NCBI GenBank assembly: GCA_029834535.1
Contig: JAQMWT010000062.1
Coordinates: 36,580-100,579 of the forward strand
Length of the DNA stretch: 64,000 bases
Direction: 5' to 3'
From: Chrysophaeum taylorii
Taxonomy: Eukaryota; Sar; Pelagophyceae; Pelagomonadales; Pelagomonadaceae
In this document: in pieces, positions 1 through 9,560 of the stretch
Layout of the letters: the number at the start of each line of letters is the position of its first letter
How positions within the stretch are numbered: position 1 is the stretch's first letter
The notes under the pieces: generated by a model
Databases searched by the model: none
The model's input: only the letters and a program-made list of their open reading frames with translations
Told to the model about the DNA's origin: nothing
Made by a program: the position numbers and the translations under genes

Positions 1-1
1 T

Positions 2-655
2 TTTCGCCGTATTGTTGGCTGTGTCCTCTTCATCTCCATCATGACTCGCCCTGATATCACTTGGTCCGTCAATCAGTGTGCGCGTTTTTCCCACAATCCT
101 GGTAAACCCCACTGGCACGCTTTATCCCACACTCTGCGTTACCTCAACGGTACTCAGGATCTTGCCCTTATTCTTGGTCGCGATTCTACCCTTCATCTCT
201 GTGGTTATTCCGACTCCAGCTGGGCCGACGACCCTGATGACCGCCACTCTACAACTGGTTTTTGTTTTCTCCTTGCTGGTTCTATGATAGCCTACTGCTC
301 CCGCTCGCAATACTTACTTGCTCGTTCTTCTTTCGAAGCTGAATTGCTTGCTCTTTACGCTGCTACTGCTGAGCTCTCTTGGCTTCTCAAACTTTTTGAT
401 GACTTTGATCTCCCTCGTCACACGGTCCCAATGTATGTTGATAATAGCACCACCGTCACCCAAGTTCGTCTCCAATGTCTCACACGGCGCACCCGCCATA
501 TTGACATTCGCTTTTACAGTACCGCCGAGTACCATCGCAACCACATCATCGATCTCAAGCACATACCCCGCCTTAACAATCTTAGCGATATTTTCACCCG
601 CAGTACGGAAGCTCCTTCCTTCCTCCGGCTTCGTGCTCTTTACCTCACTTCGTGA
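2..655 (+). CDS. Copia-type retrotransposon pol, C-terminal RNase H (partial at window start)
   Basis: The frame is open from base 2, so this is the 3' end of a longer pol gene; the first ATG at 41 is internal. It reads as the end of the reverse transcriptase (the motif TRPDI, usual for Copia just before RNase H) followed by a Ty1/Copia RNase H. Visible acidic residues are the D of YSDSSWADD, the E of SSFEAELLAL and the D of MYVDNSTT, followed by HIDIRFY and a final LSDIFTRS that corresponds to the usual 'ADxLTK' end. RNase H removes the RNA strand during reverse transcription. The frame is intact to its TGA. The sense strand is strongly pyrimidine-rich, like the reversed Copia gag at 8.2-9.2 kb. 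Protease, integrase and most of the reverse transcriptase lie outside the window. Confidence 0.9.
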   Translation, partial: FRRIVGCVLFISIMTRPDITWSVNQCARFSHNPGKPHWHALSHTLRYLNGTQDLALILGRDSTLHLCGYSDSSWADDPDDRHSTTGFCFLLAGSMIAYCSRSQYLLARSSFEAELLALYAATAELSWLLKLFDDFDLPRHTVPMYVDNSTTVTQVRLQCLTRRTRHIDIRFYSTAEYHRNHIIDLKHIPRLNNLSDIFTRSTEAPSFLRLRALYLTS

Positions 656-949
656 TCTTCGCCCTGATCTCTGTTGTCTCTTTTTTTTTCTTGCCACAAT
701 GCCTCTGTGACGTCTTCCTCAAATGTGACGTCTTCCTCAAAGCTTCTCCTCTGTGAGCGTCTCACTTACCCCTTTTTCCTTTTCCTTCTTTTCCAGCACC
801 TGTGTGAAGACCTCACTTACCCCTTTTTCCTTTTCCTTCTTTTCCAGCACCTGTGTGAAGAAGCTATGACACTTACCCCTGCACCACGTATCCAGTATCC
901 TTACGTCTTTCTCCTATCGCTAGTCTAACGCCTCATACCATTCGTAACA
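656..949 (+). mobile_element. Copia 3' untranslated region and 3' LTR
   Basis: Pyrimidine-rich non-coding sequence after the pol stop. Positions 868-949 match the reverse complement of about 9472-9555, which lies just upstream of the reversed Copia gag, so this is shared LTR sequence. In that other copy the LTR ends in ...CACA and is followed by a primer-binding-site-like TGGCAGCAGTG; here the matching end is ...AACA at 949. A 51-bp tandem duplication (761-809 and 812-860) lies inside. The LTR start is not certain; a TGTGACG at about 708 is a candidate. No purine tract is obvious. Confidence 0.6.
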
Positions 950-1069
950 GTAATAGTTACTTTTTCGAAAGTCGTGTAATAGTTTATCGGGAGCCAAATA
1001 GTTTTGAGAATCGGAGAGAACAAATTGGATGCTGTCCGTTAAGCTGACGCAGCCGTCCGTTAACGGATC
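950..1069 (+). repeat. Left inverted arm
   Basis: Reverse complement of 5688-5807 over about 120 bp, starting GTAATAGTTAC and ending CCGTTAACGGATC. It includes the palindrome CCGTTAACGG. The match breaks at 950 because a Copia LTR abuts it. Confidence 0.9.
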
Positions 1070-1101
1070 AACTAGGTTCAGGCGTCGGTGTACAGGCCAC
1101 T

Positions 1102-1500
1102 ACCCTAACCCTCCGATCGCTAACCGCATGGTTGCGATGGAGGACGGCGCCTAACACGCTTGCTCCCTGCGGCGGCCCCTGCCGTCCCGGAGTGAGACGG
1201 TGCCTCCTCGCCTCCCGGGCTGGCCGGTTAGCACCCGGAAAGTCCGCGCCGGGATGGGGTGCGCTCGGTTGGGCAGAACGCGACGGACAGGTCGATTGTT
1301 CGTGGACCAACACGTCCGCGGCCTGCGACGCTCTTGCACGACCTCGCACAAGACCGCGCGCAGTGGCGGTCCACCATCAACGAGTCCTCGTCCCTCGCCT
1401 CAGCCCCAACTGCGTGATTTTCCTCTGTGATTCCGGATCGGCTCCTGCATGTCCGGCCTGGCTCCCATGCTCGGGAGAGGTCTGAAGTTAGTTTAGTTAG
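1102..1500 (+). mobile_element. SINE-like retroposon, copy 1 (11-bp target duplication)
   Basis: A 399-bp insertion starting ACCCTAACCCTCCGATCG and ending in a TTAG-type tail. The direct repeat TACAGGCCACT flanks it at 1091-1101 and 1501-1511, as expected for target-primed insertion. Diagnostic parts are a 5' GGTTGCGATGGAGGACGG block, a GC-rich middle, and a 3' hairpin (CTCCC ... GGGAG) just before the tail. Related copies are at 5333-5687 (+), 7775-8156 (-), 32593-33006 (+) and 39013-39238 (-). No long conserved frame is evident; the open frames here are GC-driven. I cannot assign its parent RNA. Confidence 0.8.
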
Positions 1501-1511
1501 TACAGGCCACT

Positions 1512-2756
1512 CAACACCACGTCAGTTTTTCTTTACGTCAACTTGCAGGCTCGCAACGGTCTTGGTTTGTGAGGCTCATGATTGTGGGCGACGGGAGGAC
1601 TGGAAGCTCCAATCGTGGCCCGCGGCGTCTGGCTAGAGGACTGGAAGCGCCAGTCGTTCGTGGCCCCGACGAATGGGTCCTCGACGAGCACGTGCATGGC
1701 GACGGGTGTGGACACTGACGGCCAGAATGGCGAAGCTGCTGAGGTGATGACGACCATCTGTGTCAGGCTGCATCGCGACGGCGCCGATCGGTGATCCAAG
1801 TCCGCGTCACGAAACGAGCCAGCGACACGGTTGGCAACTCGGTGAAGTTTCACGGCGACGCCACGCGATTTTGTAAGCAGCTGGTTAGATGACCTTCGAA
1901 GACGTTCGCATGAGGCGCGCGACGACGGCCGCACCGATGTGTTCGAAACCCACGGCAATGTGGTGGCTTGTGTTGGGTTCTATATTTGATGACTCCGGTC
2001 GGGTGACGCGCCATGCAAGTGGCACGAATGTGGGCGCGCGCTCAACATTTCGCACGTCAACATCCCTCACTGACGTTCCGGCGCACAAACTTCTGTAAAG
2101 CCGCCTACGAAGACAACCGGCGGTTTGCAGATTGAGACGACGGGCCGATCAGACCAACACCGTGTGTTCCGCGACGAGCCCAAAGTGTGCCCCCGACCAA
2201 CCATAAAGCCCAGCGCATTTGTTTCGTTGAAACCACCGTGACGGTGCGGCTGGTTGCCTATGGTTTACAATTTCATGCCACGTCAAAGGCCCGCACCGAC
2301 ACTGAAACGCAGCCACTGCCGCCCTGCTCCCTACTTCGCCAGCAAGAAGCGGTACCCCATAGAGCACCTCACCATCAAGGGATTTGTCGTCCCAGTCTCT
2401 AGGCCAACGCCTGCATCCGTACGCCCGGCCCCTTGCGGCGTTCTCTTGCGATGATCGTGCGTCTCGCGGGCGATTGCGCGTCGGCACCTGCACACCGCGC
2501 CCTCGAGCATTCGCTTCGCTGTTACTCCTTCGTATACTGTGACGACGTCTTAAATGTTTGTGTGAACACCGCGCCTTTTCTGTCGTTTAGGAGGGGTACA
2601 CGCGACGAGCACGATGCGCTCCGACAAGAGTCCGATGATGCTCGGGCGAACTGCACAGTCCGCGTTTGTGTCCACCTTGGTGCTTTCTCGCATGACGTCA
2701 ACGCACCGTAGTCAGTCTAACCTTTGAGTTACTCCTAAACCCTTGTGTAAAAAAAA
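1512..2756. other. Interior of the inverted-arm element, no recognised gene
   Basis: Only short overlapping open frames on both strands, with no motif I recognise. The run of A just before 2757, followed by ATGCAG, could be a 3' splice site for the transposase gene, so a small upstream exon may lie here. Confidence 0.5.
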
Positions 2757-4233
2757 ATGCAGGTTGGAGACGATGTGTCCATCGACGGAGATGATTCAGG
2801 TCACTCGAACCTGACGCAAGCGGAGATCGTGAAGCTTGCTATCGAAGAGGGCTGCCGTCCTTGCCAGGTCTTCGACCGCCTCAGAGGTGCGGGCTTTTGC
2901 GTCACGCGCAGCCGCTTGCGCACCTGTTGCAAAAACAAGGCTTCGAGGGGTACACCGGCATAAGCGATGACGATCTCGTCAAGGTGACCTGTCTGTCTCG
3001 TGTCGCAGACGACTCCCCGCACATTGCGCAGGAAGTCTGCGACATCTTAGAGCAGCAGCATGGCCGCATCGGTGGCACTGTGGCTGCTGGGGCTCTACGT
3101 GCGCGAGGAATCATCGTCCAGCGTCGGCGGCTGCGTGCTGCATTGCACCGAGCCCGCGACTTTTCGGCGAACACGCCGACCGCGACACGAAGGCCGACGT
3201 ACTTCAACGGCGTGGCGCCCGACTTCGTGTGGTGCCTGGACTCGAACTGCAAGCTCGCCAAATTCCGTATCTACTTCCACGCCGTCATCGACGGCTTCTC
3301 GCGCTTATGCAAGTTCCACTACGCCACGGTGCGGCTGGACTCGGGCACCCTGTTTCAAGGGTTCCTCAAAGAGCTCCTGCTGCTTGGACATGTCCCTCAC
3401 CACCTTCGGCTCGATCGGCACAGGGGCTGGTACGGCATCGAGGATTTCATGTGGGCACTCATGGGCGAGCGCGACCCAGACCTCGTGCCGGTCGGCAACG
3501 GCGAGTATGTGCTCGTGGACACAGTCCAGCACGGCAAGTCGACGCATAATACGCCCGTCGAGATCCAGTGAGGCCAGTGTTCTGAATGGAAATTTGCTGC
3601 TGCGATGAAGAATAGTGCTAATGTTGAGATAAGGGTTCGCGCAGGTGGCGGTTCCTGAACGAGACCACGGCGAAGTGGTACAACGAGTTCTGTCGCCTGC
3701 AGCGCGACGGGCTCCTCGCGCATGAGAATGACCCCGACTTCGACGTGGACATCTGGTGCCTCCACCGTGTATACTTGGGGCCATTGTGCGAGAACGTCAG
3801 TGAGCACTACCGCGCCCTCAACTTTCGACCGCGGCGATGCTCTAGCCGCAATCCGTTCTACGTTTCGGGTTCGCCGGTTGATGTGTATCGGAAACATCCG
3901 ACCGTCCGCGAGAACTTCGATATCCACCGTATTGATGCGGTACTCCTAGACCTTGAGGACAACATACACATCGAGCCAGCCCCGGCCGAGGGCTACGAGC
4001 GCTCCCTCTGGAAGGAACACGCTGGGAGGGACGCCTCGAAGGCGCTGTCGCTACTGTACGTGCGTCTAGGGAATATTCCTTGCGCACCAAGTACCTCTTA
4101 CTACGAATGGTTGTCCACGAGTTTCTCGACGCCGACTAATGCTAATTCACGTGAATCAGCCCCATGGCACGAATCTCGGCCGCGGTCGACAGCATTTGGT
4201 CGACTGATTGGCTGGGTAAGCTCGGTAAGCTAG
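2757..4233 (+). CDS. Integrase-core DDE transposase (IS3EU-like), one intron, one frameshift
   Basis: Part 1 (2757 to about 2935) is a helix-turn-helix-like N-terminus. At the GCAAAAAC run near 2930 the coding frame moves by -1 and continues in the frame of 2861. An intron at 3568-3644 (GTGAGG...CGCAG, 77 bp, TGCTAAT branch-like site) joins E-I-Q to W-R-F-L and leads to the final exon, ending at 4233. The catalytic triad reads D at 3239 (WCLDSN), D at 3413 (RLDRHRGW) and E at 3560 (HNTPVEIQ). The C-terminal part has the characteristic DIWCLHRVYLGPL followed by a YRALNFRP segment. From memory this architecture belongs to the eukaryotic integrase-core transposons called IS3EU, with 'H-I-D-G-N-H-K' at the first D; here the equivalent is CLDSNCK. 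The frameshift may be a mutation or a homopolymer error. Confidence 0.75.
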
Positions 4234-4597
4234 GAATGTGTCGACTGTTTTGCGCACGTGTTCCAACAGGGGAGCTAGAGCCTAGCAAGAAAGTGTGGAC
4301 GGGGGATGTGGCGAACGTGTTCCTTGATCCCCGAGTTTCACTATTCAGGGAGGGTGCTGATCTTGGTGTTGATTTCCTCGCGGATGCCGGCGTCGACGTC
4401 GCATCGAGTTTCTCATTCCTCAGCTTCGAGGCGCTACGAATGCGCTCGTGTCGCGCATCCTTTTTGCAGGCGCGCCGCAGTAACGGCTATCGAGGCGCGC
4501 AAAGACGGTCACACGCTCGTTCGCCTTGTGAGAAATGGAGACAAGGGATGCGGAGGGTGTCGCAAGCGTGCTGTCGTACATCTTTTCATGAGTTGTC

Positions 4598-5011
4598 TCA
4601 ATGTTCGAAAACTTTGACAAGTTCTCGACCACGAGAGCTTTGAGGATGCCGGTCCTCGAGGTCGTCGGTGAGAAGGAGGTGCTCGGCGACGGCTCGCATC
4701 ATCACATTCCCGCGGCGAGTGTGAGCCCCATATTCTCGGACCGGCACGTGGAAAATCCGCGTCAGGATAGCGCACTCGTGTGCTTCTCTTTCGTGCCCAT
4801 CGTACGTGTGCCCGTGCGACGAGACTTGGTTAATGCTGCGCAGGTCGGACATGTCCATGAGCTCGCCAGTATTACTATCAGGGTTCAACATTTTCTTCAT
4901 CTTGAGGCGGGCCTCCACCATGTCTTCGACGGCAACCTCGACTACGACTGGGCTCAGGTGATTTTCCCTCAGATGCCCAACACGACGGGTGAACACAACA
5001 ACCCTGGACAC
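4598..5011 (-). CDS. Unrecognised 137-aa open frame inside the transposon-like segment
   Basis: Opposite in direction to the transposase. The product is charged (VEARLKMKKML, DDLEDRHPQSSRG) and more protein-like than the overlapping 164-aa plus-strand frame at 4601-5095. It has no domain I recognise. It may be a second element-borne protein read from the other end, or chance. Confidence 0.25.
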   Translation of the reverse strand: MSRVVVFTRRVGHLRENHLSPVVVEVAVEDMVEARLKMKKMLNPDSNTGELMDMSDLRSINQVSSHGHTYDGHEREAHECAILTRIFHVPVREYGAHTRRGNVMMRAVAEHLLLTDDLEDRHPQSSRGRELVKVFEH

Positions 5012-5332
5012 GACACGGACGGTAACGCCGAATCCGGTGGCGAGGCTGACGATAAGGAGCCCCTAAGCCGCTTGCCGCCGACATCCAACGACTAAGCCTC
5101 ACTCTGGTCGTATGTCGCAGCCTCGTACTCAGCCACTCAAATCGAGTTCACTCCACATGTCAGCCTCGAACACACACTCCCTACTACCGTGTCGTAGACG
5201 GTCAAAATCGCGCGAGACTCTTGCAAAGAATGTTTGCATATACGCAAGTGCCGCAATGACTAGCACAATGTTGTTGCGAGTGGCTTCGGGTGCGGACACA
5301 ATGCAGGCGCATATGTGACGCGGAATGTCCCT

Positions 5333-5687
5333 TACCCTGATCGCCGACCGCATGGTTGCGATGGAGGACGGTGCCTCCTGAACCTGCGCCTTGCGAGGGC
5401 ATCCGTCCCCCCGGCGTAGGTTGGCGCCTGTTCGCCTCCCGGGCGGGCCGGTTGGCAGCCGGAACGTTCGCGGTGGGACGGGATATGGCCGGGGGACGCT
5501 GAAGGAAGCGTTAACAGCGAGATGGTTGTCAGTCACATTGCGGTCTCCTCGTCGCATGGCGATTGATTGTCACTCTCCGCCGACCGACCTTTCGGCGCTC
5601 CTCGTCTACAGGCCCGTGATTCCGGACTGGCTCCTGTCGGTCCGGCCTGGCTCCCATGCTCGGGAGAGGTCTGAAGTTAGTTAGTTA
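5333..5687 (+). mobile_element. SINE-like retroposon, copy 2 (second subfamily)
   Basis: Starts ACCCTGATCGCCGACC and shares the GGTTGCGATGGAGGACGG block and the 3' hairpin plus TTAGTTAG tail with copy 1. The middle differs (CTTGCGAGGGC, GGGCGGGCCGGTTGG) and matches copy 5 at 39 kb, defining a second subfamily. The tail abuts the right inverted arm at 5688. No flanking duplication is seen, so insertion at the arm boundary or rearrangement is possible. Confidence 0.7.
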
Positions 5688-5807
5688 GATCCGTTAACGG
5701 ACGGCTGCGTCAGCTTAACGGACAGCATCCAATTTGTTCTCTCCGATTCTCAAAACTATTTGGCTCCCGATAAACTATTACACGACTTTCGAAAAAGTAA
5801 CTATTAC
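5688..5807 (-). repeat. Right inverted arm
   Basis: Reverse complement of 950-1069. It continues outward into CACCACTCCCTGATAAACTATTACG, which repeats its own TAAACTATTAC motif and leads into the 53/54-bp minisatellite. Confidence 0.9.
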
Positions 5808-5836
5808 AGCACCACTCCCTGATAAACTATTACGTA

Positions 5837-6526
5837 ACTCCCACAAAACGACTATATACTTCGCCGACGAACACGCACGTAAGGGTATCGACTCCCACAA
5901 AACGACTATATACTTAGCCAACGGACACGCACCTAAAGTACTGACTCCCACAAGACAACTATATACTTAGCGAACGGACACGCACCTAAAGCACTCACTC
6001 CCACAAAACGACTATATACTTCGCCGACGAACACGCACGTAAGGGTATCGACTCCCACAAAACGACTATATACTTCCCCGACGAACACGCACCTAAAGTA
6101 CTGACTCCCACAAGACAACTATATACTTAGCGAACGGACACGCACCTAAAGTACTCACTCCCACAAAACAACTATATACTTCGCCGACGAACACGCACGT
6201 AAAGGTATCGACTCCCACAAAACAACTATATACTTCGCCGACGAACACGCACGTAAAGGTATCGACTCCCACAAAACAACTATATACTTCGCCGACGAAC
6301 ACGCACGTAAAGGTATCGACTCCCACAAAACGACTATATACTTAGCCAACGGACACGCACCTAAAGGTATCGACTCCCACAAAACGACTATATACTTCGC
6401 CAACGGACACGCACCTAAAGTACTCACTCCCACAAAGCAACTATATACTTCGCCAACGGACACGCACCTAAAGTACTGACTCCCACAAACCGACTATATA
6501 CTTAGCGAACGGACACGTAGGGTACT
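5837..6526. repeat. 53/54-bp minisatellite, 13 units
   Basis: Units begin with ACTCCCACAAA at 5837, 5891, 5944, 5997, 6051, 6104, 6157, 6211, 6265, 6319, 6373, 6426 and 6479. Two variants alternate irregularly: a 54-bp type (CGCCGACGAACACGCACGTAA, ending GGTATCG) and a 53-bp type (AACGGACACGCACCTAAA, ending GTACTG or GCACTC). The core ACTATATACTT is constant. Long minus-strand open frames here only reflect the near multiple-of-three period. Confidence 0.95.
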
Positions 6527-6576
6527 GCGGCCCCAGAATTACTATTCGCCAAACGGCCTACAGTAGAGATTGTTGT

Positions 6577-7680
6577 TAGAGATAGAAAATTTGAATTAGG
6601 GTTAGTACCCCCCTCTATTCTAGAGTTAGTTCCCTTAACTTTACCACCTTTTGATTTAAAAGAAAACGCTGTGTTATTCACACCGGCTGTTCTCGCTGTA
6701 GAGACTGAAACGAGAACAGACTACCGCTGCTCTCGACTCTGCTGAAGGGTAACACAGTAGAAATTACTGTTCTCTAGGTATTGGGCACCAGTCCCGGTAT
6801 CAGCAGAATATCAGGATTTCCAGAGAAGAGTATCGCTCCCTGACGTTCCTGAACCCAAGCAAAATGCCAACCAACCAAGAACTTCAAAAAAAGAGTTAGC
6901 CACTCAGAAGACCGAACATGCTCAAGAAGCCATGAAAGACCAAGAAGCGCGCATAGAGGCAAAGCATCAAAGGGAGATGCAAGCGCAAAAACAAGACAAC
7001 GACGCTAGATTCCAAGCTCTAAAAGCGCAACTCAACGCCATGCAGACACCACCTGCCGTCGCTGCTGCGGCTCCGCCTCCCACTCCAGCTCAACAAGATC
7101 CCAAGACTAAGGTTAACACTGTTAGTGACCCACCTAGCGCCGTCCTCAAGTCAATGGACTTTGCGCAAGTCACACCCCAAATGCTTTCGTTTCGCGTCGC
7201 GCAGTTGTTCGTAGAACATCTGATGCCTGCCTGAAACAGGCACAACCCAATACTTCCTGCAGGGCTTCTACACGTGGGAATCCGTCTTAAGCGGATATAA
7301 TGATCTCGCTGACGCTCTTCTTCTAAGCCACTGCATCGAAGAATACGACAAGGACCCCAACCACCACGCTACGTCAGGGAACACACAAGATTTCCAAGGC
7401 CGTTACGTCGACTACAAAGTTGTCTACCGAAAGTTCGGCGAACACTTTTCCTGGAGAACGTCTACGAGCCCAAGCTCCAAGAACTTAAAGATCAAGACAA
7501 GGACACGACCGATACGACAAAAGGAAAGATGTATCCGATCACCCAACCTCACCTCCAAGGAAAAGAAGCCGACTTCATCGTGTACCTCCGCGAGACCGTG
7601 CCCCCCCTCTTTCGCCGTTTCCTGCATGCCGGTAGCGACTCCGTCAAGAAGGGTAACACAGTAGAAATTACTGATCTCTA
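6577..7680 (+). mobile_element. LTR retroelement, internally deleted, 5-bp target duplication
   Basis: The 5' LTR is 6577-6776 (200 bp), starting TAGAGATAG and ending TTCTCTA. The last ~33 bp of the LTR recurs at 7648-7680, again ending CTCTA. GTTGT flanks both sides (6572-6576 and 7681-7685), which fixes the outer boundaries. After the 5' LTR comes TTGGGCACCAGTCCCGG, a primer-binding-site candidate that parallels TTGGACCCAGTCCGG after the LTR at 43185. The interior holds only a gag-like relic, so an internal deletion removed the rest, including most of the 3' LTR. Termini are TA...TA rather than TG...CA. Confidence 0.8.
6932..7646 (+). pseudogene. gag-like relic of the LTR element
   Basis: Three consecutive reading frames read as one protein: a charged coiled-coil start (about 6932-7230, rich in K/Q/E), then YFLQGFYTWESVLSGYNDLA and the following helix-rich part (about 7240-7445), then FLENVYEPKLQELKDQ and YLRETVPPLFRRFLHAG (about 7447-7640). 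At least two frameshifts separate them. There is no zinc knuckle and no pol. The capsid-like role is inferred from its position after the LTR and primer site. Confidence 0.55.
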
Positions 7681-7774
7681 GTTGTAGTGAAGATAGTCGC
7701 GCTCACGAACGGTGAGTAGAGCGTCGAGAGAGTTGGTGGACGACAAGACTTGGTGAACCGTTGGAGATATGGAG

Positions 7775-8156
7775 CTAACTAACTAACTTCATTCCTCTCC
7801 CGAGCATGGGAGCCAGGCCGGAACGGCAGAGCCGGTACGGAATCAAATTCACGCAGTTGGGGGCAGAGGGACGAGGACGGACTTGTTGATGGTGGACCGT
7901 CACTGCGCGCGGTCTTACGCGAGGTCGTGCAATAGCGTCGCAGGCTGCGGACGTGTTGGTCCACGAACAATCGACCTGTCGCGTTCTGCCCAACCGAGCG
8001 AACCCCATCCCAGCGCGGACTTTTTTCCCGGGTGCTAACCGGCCAGCCCGGGAGGCGAGCAGGCACCGTCTCACTCCGGGACGGCCGGGGCCGCCGCAGG
8101 GAGCAAGCGTGTTAGGCGCCGTCCTCCATCGCAACCAACGGTCAGCGATCGCAGGG
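7775..8156 (-). mobile_element. SINE-like retroposon, copy 3 (8-bp target duplication)
   Basis: Minus-strand copy of the first subfamily: CCCTGCGATCGCTGACC start at 8156 and a CTAACTAACTAAC complement of the tail at 7775. ATATGGAG flanks it at 7767-7774 and 8160-8167. It lies between the LTR element and the decayed Copia gag. Confidence 0.8.
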
Positions 8157-8215
8157 TATATATGGAGAAAAGATGAAAATTTAAAGACGGATAGGTGGCA
8201 GCAGTGGAAGGTGGG

Positions 8216-9187
8216 TCAGTAGGGGAAGGCATGGCCGTGGAAGGCGGTACAGAGGGTGTGGTGGAGGGTGGCAGCGCGTGTGGTGTTGGGGTAGAGAGGT
8301 AGTGTTGGTATTATGGCGGATTTGGGCGAGGTTGGCATTGGGAATGAGGGGGAGGTCGGGACGTGGCTTGGGAGAGTAAGTAGCGCTGGCGCTTGCGACA
8401 ATCTTTCTTGTAATGACCAGGAATGCCACAAAAGTGACAGAGGTAAGTAGCGCGTGGGCGCTTGGTGATGATAGGATAGTTGGGTTGGGGAAAAAGACCC
8501 CGGTTGTGCGTGTTGTAAAATAGAGGAAGGGACCTGGAACAACGGGAAGTTGGGCGGGGGCGTTGGCGCGGATTGGAGCGCAAGGGAGTATGGTGAGCGG
8601 CGAAAGCATAGAGCAGTGGAATGGTTACGACGACCACAGATTTGGCAAAAGGGAGAGTTGGAGTCACTGTAGCGATTGTTGGTGTCACTGTAGCGATGGC
8701 GGGGTCCCTTGCTAATAGCAACATTGACAAGTGTGTGCTTGTGTTGGGAGTGTTCATAGATCTTGGAGTTGGGGCGATCAACAAAACCATCATATGTTTG
8801 CAGCTTAGCATCAAGCGCGATGAGATCTTTTGACAAAATTGAATCAGGGATTTTCGTTCGTTTGAAGTAATTGCAACGCAGTAGCGTCGGGGAAATCTTG
8901 ATGATGCCGAGCAACTTGAACTCCGGTAAGATGAACTTGTTGAGGAAGTTCTCAAGATCATCATCAACATTATTTTGTTGCACACCAGCGTATGCAGTGA
9001 AGCAATAGCGGATTGAGCTACGCGTTCCCCGTGGCCCATGTAGACATCTGTAGTGCGCTTGTAAAGCCGCCGCGTGAAGTTCATATCGCGGTGTTTTCAC
9101 GGATGTCTGTTTGATCAGTATCATGCATCGGGAGAGCCATGAAGAGGGCAGGGTACCAACAGCGTTGTTGCTTGACCCGAAATTCAT
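8216..9187 (-). pseudogene. Copia gag with CCHC zinc knuckles, frameshifted and truncated
   Basis: Starts at an ATG at 9187 and runs as a UBN2/Copia-type gag. A first zinc knuckle reads CQICGRRNHSTALC (CX2CX4HX4C). Further on, the frame of 8311-9084 carries a second knuckle, CHFCGIPGHYKKDC, so a frameshift lies between them near 8.5 kb. The gag packages retrotransposon RNA. Pol is missing; the sequence is cut at about 8.17 kb, next to SINE-like copy 3. The upstream leader has a primer-binding-site-like TGGCAGCAGTG at about 9461-9471 (complement). Confidence 0.8.
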
Positions 9188-9471
9188 CTTCAGAGCAGCC
9201 AGATTCCTAGATGCTAGTCCAAGTAGATAATATGATCGCCGGTGGAGATGATCATGTTCTCAAGACGACCTCGTGTCCACTGATGAAAGAGATGTCGCTC
9301 ACCGCTGATGGCATCGAGTTTTTGCGAAAGCTTGCTATCTTTAATAATTTCGATCGAGGACATGATAGACGACAACGAACCGAACACGTAGCAATGAACT
9401 GAAGCCGATGAGGAGGCGCCGTGAAGAAGTCAAGCACAGGGGTCGATCGAAACGAACGAACACTGCTGCCA

Positions 9472-9560
9472 TGTGACAACTGGAATGGGGCGTTAGAGAC
9501 TAGCGATAAGGGAATGACGTAGGGATACTAGAAAGTGGTGCAGGGGCAAGTGTCACAAAC
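9472..9560 (-). mobile_element. Copia LTR 3' end fragment
   Basis: Reverse complement resembles 868-949: GTGACACTTGCCCCTGCACCAC, then TATCGCTAGTCTCTAACGCC. It ends in TTGTCACA immediately before the primer-binding-site-like sequence, so it is the 5' LTR of the gag-bearing Copia relic. How far it extends beyond 9560 is unclear. Confidence 0.65.

Larger units (their letters stand above)
950..5807 (+). mobile_element. DNA-transposon-like segment bounded by 120-bp inverted arms
   Basis: Near-identical inverted arms (950-1069 and 5688-5807) enclose an integrase-type transposase gene (2757-4233). SINE-like insertions sit just inside each arm, both in plus orientation. The left arm stops exactly where the Copia LTR ends, so the Copia element probably inserted into this arm and cut it short; the original terminus and target duplication cannot be seen. 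On the right, the sequence runs into a minisatellite that may be subterminal to the same element. That the arms are the transposon's own terminal repeats is inferred from position. Confidence 0.55.

Noticed and set aside
1068-1485. Overlapping 66-117-aa frames on both strands
   Set aside because: They lie in the SINE-like copy and recur in other copies with frame breaks; GC-driven openness.
5837-6526. Regular repeats resembling a CRISPR array
   Set aside because: Adjacent units are nearly identical over their full length, with no unique spacers, and the genome is eukaryotic. It is a minisatellite.
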